From the NCBI GenBank assembly GCA_000010565.1, contig AP009389.1, positions 992,001 to 1,056,000 on the forward strand: DNA of 64,000 nucleotides, in the 5' to 3' direction. The DNA comes from Pelotomaculum thermopropionicum SI (GTDB taxonomy: Bacteria; Bacillota; Desulfotomaculia; Desulfotomaculales; Pelotomaculaceae). This document shows, in pieces, positions 37,333-48,382 of this stretch (its first letter is position 1; each line of letters opens with the position of its first letter). The notes below the pieces were generated by a model. It was not told the DNA's origin and searched no databases. It worked only from the letters and a program-made list of their open reading frames with translations. The translations under genes were made by a program, and so were the position numbers.

Positions 37333-38004
37333 TTGATAGTGGCAGAGCAAAAACCCATAGGGCAAATTGCGGAGTTTGTTAAGGATTTTAATAAATTGTT
37401 GCTTGTCGGCTGCGGCGGCTGCGTTACGGTCTGCCTTTCGGGAGGCGAAAAGGAAACCGAAATTTTGGCCAGCGCCCTCCGAATAAAACGCCGCCTGGAA
37501 GGGAGGCCGGTTGAAATAGCTACTTACACCGTTACCCGCCAGTGCGATCCGGAGTTCATCGACGGGCTGGAAAGCATGGCCAGGGAGGCGGACTGCATTG
37601 TTTCCCTGGCCTGCGGCGTGGGCCCGCAGTACCTGGCAGAGCGTTTCAAGGATAAGTGCGTTTTTCCGGCCATGAATACCAGGTTTGCAGGCGGTTACAG
37701 GGCGCGTGGAGTCTGGGAGGAGCGCTGCGGCCTGTGCGGCGATTGCATTCTACATCTGACGGGCGGCATTTGCCCGGTCATCCGCTGCGCCAAGAGCATT
37801 TTGAACGGCCCGTGCGGCGGCTCGCAAAACGGCAAGTGCGAGATCGGCAAGGATGTGGACTGCGCCTGGCAGTTGATTTACGACCGTTTGAAGGCCCTGG
37901 GGCAGCTTGACCGGTTGAGGGAAATTATACCGCCGAAGGACTGGTCCAAGTCGCGGGACGGCGGGCTGCGCCGGATGACCAGAGAGGACCTGGTTTTCGA
38001 ATGA
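37333..38004 (+). CDS. metV: MetV, zinc-finger partner of methylene-THF reductase
   Basis: 223 residues (TTG start). Cysteines lie in VGCGGCVTVC near the N-terminus and in a C-terminal group (CGLCGDCILHLTGGICPV, CAKSILNGPCGG). This matches MetV, which forms the acetogen-type methylene-THF reductase complex with MetF and carries iron-sulfur or zinc sites. Its stop overlaps the metF start (ATGA), so they are translationally coupled. Confidence 0.92.
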   Translation: MIVAEQKPIGQIAEFVKDFNKLLLVGCGGCVTVCLSGGEKETEILASALRIKRRLEGRPVEIATYTVTRQCDPEFIDGLESMAREADCIVSLACGVGPQYLAERFKDKCVFPAMNTRFAGGYRARGVWEERCGLCGDCILHLTGGICPVIRCAKSILNGPCGGSQNGKCEIGKDVDCAWQLIYDRLKALGQLDRLREIIPPKDWSKSRDGGLRRMTREDLVFE

Positions 38005-38912
38005 ATGCGGGCAGCAGGCTGGAGCAGGTACTGAAAAGCGGCAGGCTGGCCGTAACCGCCGAAATAAGCCCGCCCAAACATTCCTCCCCGGAAGGGATAA
38101 TCAATCTCGCCCGGATTTTAAAGGACTGGGTGGACGCAGCCAACATAACCGACTGCCAGGCTGCCGTAGTGAGGATGTCCAGCATCAGCGCCGGCATCCA
38201 TATTTTGCAAAACGGCCTGGAGCCGGTCATTCAGGTGACCTGCCGCGACCGCAACCGGATTGCCATCCAAAGCGATCTCCTGGGCGCTTACAGCCTCGGC
38301 ATGCGCAACCTGCTGTGCCTTTCGGGGGATCATCAGTCGTTCGGCAACCATCCGGCGGCAAAAAACGTTTACGACGTGGATTCTGTTCAGTTAATCCAAC
38401 TGGTCAGGCGGATGAGGGACGAGAGAAAATTTTTCTCCGGTGAGGAAATTAAGAAGTGCGAGCCCAGGTTCTTTATCGGCGCGGTGGCCAATCCGTTTGC
38501 CGACCCCTTCGAGCTTCAGGTGGACCGGCTTGAAAAAAAAATAGAAGCTGGCGCAGAATTCATTCAGACCCAGTGCATCTACGACATGGAACGCTTTGCC
38601 AGGTTTATGGAAGTTTGCGTCCGGCGCGGCCTGCACGAAAGGGCCTACATTCTGGCCGGGCTAACCCCCATTAAGGGACTGCGCTCAGTCAGCTACATGC
38701 GGACCATTCCCGGCATAACCGTGCCGGATGAAATCGTCAGCCGGGTCAAAAATGCCAGGGACCAGAAGGCTGAGGGAATAAACATCTGCATCGAGCAAAT
38801 CAACTACATCAGAAAAAACATCAAAGGCATTTCCGGCATTCACCTGATGGCTATTGCCTGGGAGGAAATTGTGCCCGAAATCGTCAAGCGCGCCGGTTTG
38901 CGCCGGGAGTAA
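38001..38912 (+). CDS. metF: Methylenetetrahydrofolate reductase
   Basis: 303 residues of the MTHFR family (RLAVTAEISPPKH at the N-terminus, NITDCQAAVVRMSS, CLSGDHQ, GAVANPFADPFELQ, EFIQTQCIYDM). It reduces methylene-THF to methyl-THF, supplying AcsE. The 4-base overlap with metV and the lack of a further C-terminal domain indicate the MetVF-type enzyme. Last gene of the acs/met cluster; it ends 16 bases from the convergent gap gene. Confidence 0.94.
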   Translation: MNAGSRLEQVLKSGRLAVTAEISPPKHSSPEGIINLARILKDWVDAANITDCQAAVVRMSSISAGIHILQNGLEPVIQVTCRDRNRIAIQSDLLGAYSLGMRNLLCLSGDHQSFGNHPAAKNVYDVDSVQLIQLVRRMRDERKFFSGEEIKKCEPRFFIGAVANPFADPFELQVDRLEKKIEAGAEFIQTQCIYDMERFARFMEVCVRRGLHERAYILAGLTPIKGLRSVSYMRTIPGITVPDEIVSRVKNARDQKAEGINICIEQINYIRKNIKGISGIHLMAIAWEEIVPEIVKRAGLRRE

Positions 38913-38928
38913 TGCCTGCTGCCGGCCT

Positions 38929-40561
<1,633 letters not shown>

Positions 40562-42088
40562 ATGCACCCTTTTATCCGGCCTGTCGTGGCGGCGCGGCTG
40601 ATTATGAATCCCACTTTTGCCCAGCTAAGGGAGATGGCTAGGCACGAGGAAAAAACTACCTGCTACGGCAGCGCCAGTTTCATTTCGAAAGTAAGAAACC
40701 GCAGCGCTAAAAACACGTATGTGTTGGAGGGCGATTACCTGGGAGTGGACCAGAACGGGATTTCCCTGGAAAAGGAAAACAGCCTGGCCGAAAAAGTGCA
40801 TGAGTACCTGAGGAGCAAAGAAGTGATTTGCCTTGACCGGCAAATGGGGCAGCACCAGAATTTTAGGCTTAACTGCCGGCTATACATAACGAAAGAGTAC
40901 GCCCGCATCCCTTTTATGTGGTACAATATGCTGTTTGAGCCGGAGGGCGAGGCGAAAGAGCCGGACCTCATAAGCATATACGTGCCGGAGTGGCCGGAGC
41001 GGGTTATCTTCGTCCATCCGGAGGCAGGCGTGACTTATATCCTCGGCACGGACTATTTCGGCGAAGTGAAAAAGTCGTTTCTTAGAATGGCCCTCTACGT
41101 CTGGAAGAAACGCTGTGGCATCGGTTTTCATGCCGGCAGCAAGGTTTTACGGGTGCGGACGGCAAACGGCAGGCTGGAAGATGTCGGGTTTATCCTTTTT
41201 GGCCTGAGCGGAACGGGCAAGACATCCCTCACCATTCATGACCATGGTCTTAAGGGCGAGGAGCGGGTCATCATCAGGCAGGATGACATGGTGATGATGG
41301 ATAACAACGGCTACTGCTACGGGACCGAAAACGGCTTTTACGTAAAAACTGAAGGTCTGGATCAGTCCCAGAAGGTGCTTTACGATGCGGCGGTGTCGCC
41401 GAACGCCATACTTGAAAACGTCAAGGTGCTGGACGACGGGAGGGTGCTGTTTGACGACACCGGGCTTACCTCTAACGGCAGGTGTGTCGTCCTGCGCCGG
41501 GAAGTGGCCTGGACCGACGAAAGAATCGACCTGGACAAGGCGCACCGGATCATCTTCATTACCAGAAGGGACGACATCATTCCGGTTGTGGCCAGGTTGA
41601 ATGCCGAGCAGGCGGCCGCTTACTTTATGCTGGGCGAGTCAATAGAAACTTCGGCCGGAGACCCGACCAGGGCGGGCCAGTCCAAACGCGAGGTGGGCAC
41701 AAACCCGTTTATCATCGGCCGGGAATATTACGAGGGGAACAAACTGCTGGAGATTCTGCGCAACAACCCGGATATGGAGTGCTACCTGCTTAATACAGGC
41801 AGCATCGGGGTGGGAGGCCTGAAACCGGGCAAAAAGATTCCCATTGAGGTTTCGGCCGGCATTATGAAACACCTGGCCAGGGGAACGGTAAAGTGGACCG
41901 TCGACCCCGACTGGGGCTACCAGGTCCCGCTGGAAATACCGGGCCTTGATCTGGCCGAATACAACCCGGTTAATTATTTCACGCCCGGGGAATACCGGGA
42001 GCGGGTGGAGAAACTGCGCCGCGAGCGCATAAACTGGCTGGCCAAATATAAAGGGCTGAAGGAAGAAATCGTTAGGGCCATACTTTAA
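40562..42088 (+). CDS. pckA: Phosphoenolpyruvate carboxykinase (ATP) family protein
   Basis: 508 residues from ATG 40562, six bases after AGGAGGA. The kinase P-loop is GLSGTGKTSL, followed by the RQDDMVMMDNNGYCYGTENGFYVKT metal-binding region. The family core RVLFDDTGLTSNGRCVV is present. It converts oxaloacetate and ATP to phosphoenolpyruvate. The N-terminal third diverges from textbook PEPCK, so substrate specificity is less certain than fold. It is divergent to gap, and a terminator follows. Confidence 0.85.
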   Translation: MHPFIRPVVAARLIMNPTFAQLREMARHEEKTTCYGSASFISKVRNRSAKNTYVLEGDYLGVDQNGISLEKENSLAEKVHEYLRSKEVICLDRQMGQHQNFRLNCRLYITKEYARIPFMWYNMLFEPEGEAKEPDLISIYVPEWPERVIFVHPEAGVTYILGTDYFGEVKKSFLRMALYVWKKRCGIGFHAGSKVLRVRTANGRLEDVGFILFGLSGTGKTSLTIHDHGLKGEERVIIRQDDMVMMDNNGYCYGTENGFYVKTEGLDQSQKVLYDAAVSPNAILENVKVLDDGRVLFDDTGLTSNGRCVVLRREVAWTDERIDLDKAHRIIFITRRDDIIPVVARLNAEQAAAYFMLGESIETSAGDPTRAGQSKREVGTNPFIIGREYYEGNKLLEILRNNPDMECYLLNTGSIGVGGLKPGKKIPIEVSAGIMKHLARGTVKWTVDPDWGYQVPLEIPGLDLAEYNPVNYFTPGEYRERVEKLRRERINWLAKYKGLKEEIVRAIL

Positions 42089-42109
42089 CGGCCACCTGCA
42101 GAATTTAAA

Positions 42110-42135
42110 CGGCTCCTTACCGGGAGCTGTTTTTG
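42110..42135 (+). terminator. Terminator of pckA
   Basis: GCTCC/GGAGC hairpin with a short loop, followed by TGTTTTT. Confidence 0.7.
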
Positions 42136-42358
42136 TCGGCGCCGCAATAATTTGCCTGAGGTTTGTTTAAAATGCAGTGCCAAAGTTTTTAGCACTTTTA
42201 TTTTTTGCCGGGAGTTCCTGAGGTAAGGTATGAGTCCATAAACCGGCATTTTGCCGCCTTCTGCTGCCTCCGGCCGGCCGGGCGGGCCCAGGAAAAGTGT
42301 GGACAAACATTCAGCCTTACCATAAAATAAGAGCAGGACGACCTGGAGGTGCGGCCTG

Positions 42359-43201
42359 ATGGCATCAGGGAGAAAAAGCAAAATTGTCAAGTGCGATCAA
42401 AAGGTAAACATTACCGCTACTTTCGGCTCGGACCTTATGCTGGAGGGCTCGACCGCCATACCCAACATCCTGTTAAAAGTTTACAATAAAATCGGTATTA
42501 CGGATTTTCAGATGATGCTTTTAATACACATGTTCAGGTTCTGCATTGAGGAGGGGGAGGTATACCCAACTCCCGAAATGATGGCAGAATACATGCATTC
42601 GGATCCCATAAGGATTAAGAGGGAGCTGGCAGAGCTTCTGGAGAAGGAGATTGTTGGCATCAGCCAGTATATTGAGGAAAGCGGCAACAGGGTTGTTAAT
42701 GGCTACGATTTTGAGCCGCTGTTTTTAAAAATATCTGATGTCTGGGCCGGGATAAGGGCCAGGGAAATAGAAGAGACGGAGAAGAGGCTGAAAGCTGCCG
42801 GCGGGTACGGCTTAGCCGGGGGCAGTTTTAAATACGGGGGCACCGAATTAATTTCCATATTCGAAAAGGAATTCGGCAGGGCAATTTCCCCTCTGGAAGC
42901 GGAACAAATCGGCCAGTGGGCCGAGGAGATGGGGCCTGCAATAATTGTTGAGGCCTTAAAGCGGGCGGTAATCAAGGGCAAGTATAACTTCAAGTATATA
43001 AACGGCATCCTGCTCGAGTGGAAAAAGAACAACCTGCGCACAATCGAGTCTATCCTAGAATACGAACGCGAATTTCAGGAGCGCCGCCTGGCGGCAAAGA
43101 ACAGACGCAAATCCGAAGCGGGACCCGAACCGGGCGGGGACGGAGGCAAAAGCGACTCCAAGAAAAAAGCCTTCATCCGGTCCCTGTACGTGAAATGTTG
43201 A
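42359..43201 (+). CDS. DnaD-domain replication initiation protein
   Basis: 280 residues. An N-terminal winged-helix-like DnaD part (IGITDFQMMLLIHMFRFCIEEGEVYPTPEMMAEYM) is followed by a DnaB_2/DnaD C-terminal domain (about 165-225) with KYNFKYINGILLEWKKNN, the family signature. The tail is basic and low-complexity. It probably loads the replicative helicase together with the DnaC-like ATPase encoded 28 bases downstream. Confidence 0.9.
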   Translation: MASGRKSKIVKCDQKVNITATFGSDLMLEGSTAIPNILLKVYNKIGITDFQMMLLIHMFRFCIEEGEVYPTPEMMAEYMHSDPIRIKRELAELLEKEIVGISQYIEESGNRVVNGYDFEPLFLKISDVWAGIRAREIEETEKRLKAAGGYGLAGGSFKYGGTELISIFEKEFGRAISPLEAEQIGQWAEEMGPAIIVEALKRAVIKGKYNFKYINGILLEWKKNNLRTIESILEYEREFQERRLAAKNRRKSEAGPEPGGDGGKSDSKKKAFIRSLYVKC

Positions 43202-43229
43202 TCAGTAACCGGTGCGGGAGGTAGATATC

Positions 43230-43988
43230 TTGAGTGTAAACTGCGGTATTTGCGGAGATCGCGGCATTATCCTGAAAGGCGAGGCTGCAGTTCCTTGCAG
43301 TTGTGTGAAGAAAAGAGCGGCAGAAAAACTCTTAAGAAGTTCATGCCTGACCGGCAAGCTTCAGAACTGCACCTTAAACAGGTTCAGCTTCAAATACTAC
43401 GCAAAAGACTGCCTCGATCCAGAGACGGGGATGTCTTACCTGGAAATGGCCAGGCTGGCCTACCAGGCGGCAAAAGATTTCATTAGGGATTTCATGGAAA
43501 ACCCCTGTACCGACGGGTTGCTTTTTACCGGCCAGGTGGGAAGCGGGAAAACCTTCCTGGCCTGCTGCATTGCCAACGCCCTGCTGGACAGCGGCCAGCC
43601 GGTACTTTTTACGGTGGTACCCGATCTGCTTGATCAGATCCGCTCTACTTACGATCCGGCCAGATCTGCTGATGAAGTAACCGAGTTCGATATTCTGGAG
43701 GCGGCCAGACAGGTTCCGCTGCTGATTCTTGATGACCTGGGAGCGCACAACTATACGGAGTGGACGAGAAATAAAATTTACTCGATAATAAACTACCGCC
43801 TGAATAACAGGCTGCCACTTATTGTTACTACCAACATTAAGCTGGACGACCTGGAGGAATACCTCGGCGAGAGGACCACCTCGCGCCTTTTGGAAATGTG
43901 CCGGCCGTACCGCTTAATGGTCGAGCTGGATATCAGGGCTGTCCAGCGTAAGGAAAAAGAGTCAAGGATGCTTAGAGGGAGGTCTTAG
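43230..43988 (+). CDS. DnaC/DnaI-like helicase-loader ATPase
   Basis: 252 residues from TTG 43230, eight bases after GGGAGG. An N-terminal cysteine group (CGICGDRG, CSC) probably binds zinc. The AAA+ domain has P-loop GQVGSGKT (about 100), Walker B LLILDDLGAHN and VTTNIKLDDLEEYLGERTTSRLLEMC. This is the IstB/DnaC/DnaI plan. A terminator follows, so dnaD-like and dnaC-like form a two-gene unit. Confidence 0.9.
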   Translation: MSVNCGICGDRGIILKGEAAVPCSCVKKRAAEKLLRSSCLTGKLQNCTLNRFSFKYYAKDCLDPETGMSYLEMARLAYQAAKDFIRDFMENPCTDGLLFTGQVGSGKTFLACCIANALLDSGQPVLFTVVPDLLDQIRSTYDPARSADEVTEFDILEAARQVPLLILDDLGAHNYTEWTRNKIYSIINYRLNNRLPLIVTTNIKLDDLEEYLGERTTSRLLEMCRPYRLMVELDIRAVQRKEKESRMLRGRS

Positions 43989-43989
43989 T

Positions 43990-44016
43990 CCCGGCTGCAG
44001 TTAGCCGGGCTTTTTA
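43990..44016 (+). terminator. Terminator of the dnaD-dnaC-like unit
   Basis: CCGGCT, a 6-base loop and AGCCGG followed by GCTTTTTAATTT. Confidence 0.8.
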
Positions 44017-44133
44017 ATTTCCCGTATTTTTTTGAATTAAACTGTCAATAATTAATTGAGGAGGTTAAAAATGTTTGTATATAAAAGCCGTGGATGTACA
44101 AAATACCCTTTGGATTCGGGAAAGGAGGACAGA

Positions 44134-44820
44134 ATGAGTAAATTTGCTCGAAAGCTCGCAATAAAAACGGCCGCATTCGTTCTTTCCGCAGTTATTGCGG
44201 GAGGTTCGGTGGCGGCCGCCGGTGAGTGTGCTGAGAGCTTAAATGCTCAAAAGGGCCGGTCCGAACCCGCTGCGGCACTTTACAAGGTTAAAGAAGGCGA
44301 CACCCTGTATGATATTGCCAGGGAACATCAGGTGTCCTTGCGCGATCTGATGAAGGTAAATAATCTGAGCGGGGATTTGATCAGACCGGGCGACAACCTG
44401 GTTCTGCCAGAAAAAATAAAAACTGCTAAATATTTATCGAGAGGCATTTCAAGGGAAGAGCTGATGCTCCTGGCCAGACTGATTTACGCCGAGGCGCGGG
44501 GCGAGGACTTTGAAGGGCAAGTGGCGGTAGGCGCAGTAATCCTTAACAGGCTGGCCAGCCCGCATTTCCCCAAAACTATCCCTGAAGTTATATTCCAGAG
44601 GTGCAACAGGGTGTACCAGTTTTCGCCGGTTGCCGACGGTTCCATAAACCTGGAGCCTGACGAGAAAGCCATTCAGGCTGCCATCGCGGCACTGTCGGGC
44701 AGGGATCCCACAGGGGGAGCGCTGTTCTTTTACAACCCCGAGCTGAGCAAGGACCAGTGGATAAGAACGCTGCCGGTATTGACCAGGATCGGCAATCATG
44801 TCTTTGCAACCTGCTCATAA
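44134..44820 (+). CDS. LysM plus SleB-type cell wall hydrolase
   Basis: 228 residues from ATG 44134 (five bases after AAAGGAGG). A signal peptide (KFARKLAIKTAAFVLSAVIAGG, ending AAAGECAES) is followed by one LysM domain (YKVKEGDTLYDIAREHQVSLRDLMKVNNLSG, about 45-90). A SleB/hydrolase_2 domain follows (LLARLIYAEARGEDFEGQVAVGAVILNR, VYQFSPVADGSIN). It is exported and hydrolyses spore-cortex or peptidoglycan. A second in-frame ATG (44071) also has a good ribosome site and would add 21 polar residues before the signal peptide. Confidence 0.88.
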   Translation: MSKFARKLAIKTAAFVLSAVIAGGSVAAAGECAESLNAQKGRSEPAAALYKVKEGDTLYDIAREHQVSLRDLMKVNNLSGDLIRPGDNLVLPEKIKTAKYLSRGISREELMLLARLIYAEARGEDFEGQVAVGAVILNRLASPHFPKTIPEVIFQRCNRVYQFSPVADGSINLEPDEKAIQAAIAALSGRDPTGGALFFYNPELSKDQWIRTLPVLTRIGNHVFATCS

Positions 44821-44825
44821 AAAAA

Positions 44826-44860
44826 CAGAGGCAGCCCTTAGCTGGTTGCCTCTGCTTTTT
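44826..44860. terminator. Bidirectional terminator between convergent genes
   Basis: CAGAGGCA pairs with TGCCTCTG, with T-rich ends on both strands. The stem overlaps the last codons of the minus-strand P-loop/Asp23 gene. Confidence 0.8.
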
Positions 44861-45695
44861 CCCTGGGGAAACTTAGGCCCTTGACCTGGACGTTTACTTC
44901 CTTTACCGTTAGCCCGGTCATTTCCTCCACTGCCTGCTTGATCCGGAGCTGGATGTTTGAGGCCACTTCGGGCAGGTTGCAGCCGTAAACAATGACGGGC
45001 GAGATGTCTATGGCAACGGTGCCTTCTTGTTCAACACTGACGTTAATCTTTCCCGTACTGCTGACTCCGTTTACCAAAGCGGCGGCATGGCCGGCAATGG
45101 AGGCGAGGGCGCTGTTGGATATGGTCAGCCTGCCGTTGGAAGTATATGTCGGCCTGACCACCGATTGCTCAAGCCAGTCTTTTTTGCCGGGAACGTCTTT
45201 TTTGCGCAGGAAAACCTGCAGGGGAGCCACCAGCGTACCGGGAAAGCTTTTTTTTACTTCCAGGGTGGGGGCAGGAATGACGTGCTTGCTGAAGCTGGTC
45301 CTGATGAACTTTGCCTTCCGGATTTCTTTTTCGCTGGCCACTTCTTCGATTTTTATTATTTTTAAAGGAGCGGGCAGACCCAGCCGTGCTGCAATGCGTT
45401 CCACCATTCCGCTGGAAGTTCCGAGAATAAGGATTCTTTCGGGTGCAATGGACGACAGGGCGTCCTTAATTTCCCGGGCCTGTTTTTCGTCCATGAACAG
45501 GGCCGCTTTAATCGCCCCGATCCTGGTCGGCTGGCGCTTGGCCGACGTTCCGGCCACGATGCGGTTGCCCTGAATTAATAGGCCGTCATCAATAATAACC
45601 TGCACTTCCAGTTGATGGGCTACTTTGGCAGCCCGGTGGCTTTTGCCTGTTCCGCTTGGCCCTACTAAAGCATAAACTTCCAAAATTAAATCCAC
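44838..45695 (-). CDS. P-loop ATPase fused to an Asp23/Gls24 domain
   Basis: 285 residues. The N-terminal half has a P-loop GPSGTGKSH (about 12-20) and a kinase-like fold with TSAKRQPTRIGAIKAALF. The C-terminal third (about 170-275) is an Asp23/Gls24 (DUF322/YqhY) domain (LTISNSALASIAGHAAALVNGV, ISPVIVYGCNLPEVASNIQLRIKQAVEEMTGL). The two domains are usually in separate proteins. It is probably cytoplasmic or at the membrane; role unknown, perhaps envelope stress. Confidence 0.82.
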   Translation of the reverse strand: MDLILEVYALVGPSGTGKSHRAAKVAHQLEVQVIIDDGLLIQGNRIVAGTSAKRQPTRIGAIKAALFMDEKQAREIKDALSSIAPERILILGTSSGMVERIAARLGLPAPLKIIKIEEVASEKEIRKAKFIRTSFSKHVIPAPTLEVKKSFPGTLVAPLQVFLRKKDVPGKKDWLEQSVVRPTYTSNGRLTISNSALASIAGHAAALVNGVSSTGKINVSVEQEGTVAIDISPVIVYGCNLPEVASNIQLRIKQAVEEMTGLTVKEVNVQVKGLSFPREKAEATS

Positions 45696-45853
45696 CTGCT
45701 TTAATATGGTTAGATTTCCTTTATATCATAGCATATGCAATTGCGGAAAAACAGTCAAGATCCGGTGCGGCTTTCAGCCGTCTGAGGCTCTGCCGGGCGG
45801 TGGTTTTTTCCGGTTGACAAAAGGCTGCGTACCGGTCCGGAGGCGGAGGTAAA

Positions 45854-47866
45854 ATGACCGGTAAGAAAAGTTTATTTTTAGCAGCATGCCTGTTCTTACT
45901 CGCAACGGGGGCCGGATGTTCGGCACAGCCTTTTCTTATGGATGCCGACGTGCCGCCGGTGTCGAGAATTTTGGATGCCAACGGCGAACTGATAGCCGCC
46001 GTCAGCAGGGAGAACAGGATTCCTGTCAAGCTTGAAAATGTGTCAGTTTTTCTGCGGGAAGCCATTGTTGCCGTAGAAGATGCACGCTTTTACCGGCATC
46101 ACGGAGTGGACCCGGTGGGGGTGGCCAGGGCCCTCTACAAGAACATAACCGCCGGCAGGGTGGTCGAAGGGGGCAGCACCATTACCCAGCAGCTTGCCAA
46201 GAACCTTCTCCCGCCGGAACCGGAGCGGACGGCCGTGCGCAAGCTGGAAGAGCTTGTTCTGGCCGTAAGGCTGGAACGAAAGTATACTAAAGATGAGATA
46301 CTGGAAATGTATTTAAACCAGATCTATTTCGGCCAGGGAGCATACGGCGTTGAAGCGGCGGCCAGGACCTACTTTAACAAGCCTGCCGGGGAGCTCAACC
46401 TGGCCGAAAGCGCAATGCTTGCCGGAATACCCCGGGCCCCCAGCATCAACAATCCCGTAAGCAATTACGAGGCGGCAAAGGCGCGGCAGGCCGTTGTACT
46501 GGCCAGAATGGCGGAACTGGGTCTGATCAGCAGCGGGCAGGCCAGACAGGCCATGGAGGAGCGCCTGCAGCTTGCCAAGAAAAGTCCGGTATTGAAAAAA
46601 GCACCTTATTTTGTGGACGAGGTTATCAGGCATTTTGAGATAAGCTACCCCAACGGGCCGGAAATATTATATGCAGGCGGCCTGACAGTATATTCCACGC
46701 TGGATTTAAAAATTCAGAGGGCGGCGGAAAAATGTCTTTACGAAGGGCTGAAGAACGAAGACCCCCTGCTTGACGGCGCGCTGGTTGCGCTCGACCCCAA
46801 AACCGGCCAGATTAAGGCCATGGCGGGAGGAAAAGATTACAGCAGGTCCCAGTTTAACCGCGCCTTGTCCAGGATTCAGCCCGGCTCGGCCTTTAAGCCT
46901 TTTCTTTACGCTGCTGCAGTTGAGCGTGGTTATACGGCAGGAACGGTTATTAACTGTGAGCCGGTCAGCTTTCCTCAGCCCGACGGAACATCCTATGCGC
47001 CCTCTGACTTTCATGGGAGCTGCCACTGCCGCCCGTTTACCTTAAAGGAAGCATTGTTTACTTCGGACAATGTGGTGGCAGTAAGATTGAACCAGTCCGT
47101 CGGGCCTTCGGTTACGGCAGGTTATGCCAGGAAAATGGGCATAGAATCGGACCTCAGGGCTGTTCCTTCGCTGGCCCTGGGCACCTCCGAGGTGACCCCG
47201 CTTGAGATGGCCAGGGCCTACGGCACCCTGGCAAACGGCGGAATAAAGCCGGAACCATATTACATTCAAAAGGTTACCGACAGTTCCGGGCGCATTCTGG
47301 AGGAGCGCCGGCCGCAGCTTGAAAAGGCAATTGACGAAAAAACCGCCTATATTGTTACCGACATGCTTGAGGAAGTGCTGGGGCCGGGCGGCACCGCCTC
47401 GAACATTGCGGGAATTTTGGACCGGCCTGCGGCCGGAAAAACAGGAACTACTGAAGAATTCAGGGAGGCCTGGTTTGTCGGTTATACGCCAGATCTTGCG
47501 GCCGCCGTTTACGTTGGTTTTGATGAAAAGAGCAAAAGCCCCGGACGCTCCGGGGCACAATTGGCCGCACCGATTTGGGCGAATTTTATGAAAGAGGCTT
47601 TAAAAGACGTTCCGCCGGCCGGTTTTGCCGTTCCCCCCGGCGTGGTTAAAGCGAGGATCTGCGCGGACGACGGGCTGCTGGCAGGGGAATATAACACCCG
47701 GTCAATCGAGGCGGTATTTGTCCGGGGAACCGAGCCGTCTGCCGTCTGTCCCGGGGCAGGGCAACTTGGTCCGGCTGATCAAGTGCCTCCTTATTACCGC
47801 ATGCCTCTGCCCGGCCCAGAAGGGCTGATTTTAAGAAGGCGTTTATACTTTTTTGGAGATGATTGA
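45854..47866 (+). CDS. Class A penicillin-binding protein (PBP1A family)
   Basis: 670 residues. A signal/lipobox-like N-terminus (LLATGAGC) is followed by the transglycosylase domain (EDARFYRHHGVDPVG, GGSTITQQLAKNLL, RKYTKDEILEMYLNQIYFGQGAYGVEAA). The transpeptidase domain has PGSAFKPF (S-x2-K), TSDN (S-x-N) and GKTGT. It polymerises and cross-links peptidoglycan outside the membrane. The N-terminal lipobox is odd for class A PBPs, which are usually anchored by a transmembrane helix. Confidence 0.95.
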   Translation: MTGKKSLFLAACLFLLATGAGCSAQPFLMDADVPPVSRILDANGELIAAVSRENRIPVKLENVSVFLREAIVAVEDARFYRHHGVDPVGVARALYKNITAGRVVEGGSTITQQLAKNLLPPEPERTAVRKLEELVLAVRLERKYTKDEILEMYLNQIYFGQGAYGVEAAARTYFNKPAGELNLAESAMLAGIPRAPSINNPVSNYEAAKARQAVVLARMAELGLISSGQARQAMEERLQLAKKSPVLKKAPYFVDEVIRHFEISYPNGPEILYAGGLTVYSTLDLKIQRAAEKCLYEGLKNEDPLLDGALVALDPKTGQIKAMAGGKDYSRSQFNRALSRIQPGSAFKPFLYAAAVERGYTAGTVINCEPVSFPQPDGTSYAPSDFHGSCHCRPFTLKEALFTSDNVVAVRLNQSVGPSVTAGYARKMGIESDLRAVPSLALGTSEVTPLEMARAYGTLANGGIKPEPYYIQKVTDSSGRILEERRPQLEKAIDEKTAYIVTDMLEEVLGPGGTASNIAGILDRPAAGKTGTTEEFREAWFVGYTPDLAAAVYVGFDEKSKSPGRSGAQLAAPIWANFMKEALKDVPPAGFAVPPGVVKARICADDGLLAGEYNTRSIEAVFVRGTEPSAVCPGAGQLGPADQVPPYYRMPLPGPEGLILRRRLYFFGDD

Positions 47867-47870
47867 CCGG

Positions 47871-48116
47871 CTACAAAAGCTTTTTGCGGCGGAAAAAGAT
47901 GTACACCATAATGGCCAGCGGAAACATAACGCCCATGAAGAGCGCCCAGGCAATTGACTCAGAAAGCGGCCTGCCGCGCCTGCGGGTGTCGAAGAAGACC
48001 CATACCGCGGCTGCGGCAAAAAGGGCCGTCAAGAAGTAGTTGGCAACGGTGGATGCTGTACCGGGATTCTCAGCCAAAGATTTCACCTCTGCTTTTGCGA
48101 TGGTTGACATGATCAT
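47871..48116 (-). CDS. Small membrane protein
   Basis: 81 residues from ATG 48116, or 79 from ATG 48110; neither has a strong ribosome site. Two hydrophobic segments (TVANYFLTALFAAAAVWVFF and SIAWALFMGVMFPLAIMVYIFF) are joined by DTRRRGRPL. It resembles PLDc_N-like small integral membrane proteins. The open frame extends to 48296, but the added part reads as non-coding. It ends only 4 bases from the PBP gene, convergent. Confidence 0.65.
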   Translation of the reverse strand: MIMSTIAKAEVKSLAENPGTASTVANYFLTALFAAAAVWVFFDTRRRGRPLSESIAWALFMGVMFPLAIMVYIFFRRKKLL

Positions 48117-48382
48117 TCTACCACATGAAATTTCTGTTATGAACGGCATGCCTGCCCGGCATGCAATTTTTTTCAAGCGGCCTTCTATGCCGCCCCTTTG
48201 CCTGTTCCGGCAGCTTTTATTTTTCCTGTAGAAAGTTGCTCTTTCTATTCTCTTCCGCAACAATTTGCTCCGGCATACGGCTGAAAAAAACGACATAAAA
48301 AAAAAGGAAAAAATAAAACAGAAGAAAATAAATTAATTATAAGTTTAAATAAACAGCGTTAATAAAGAAAGGGTGGCTGGTG

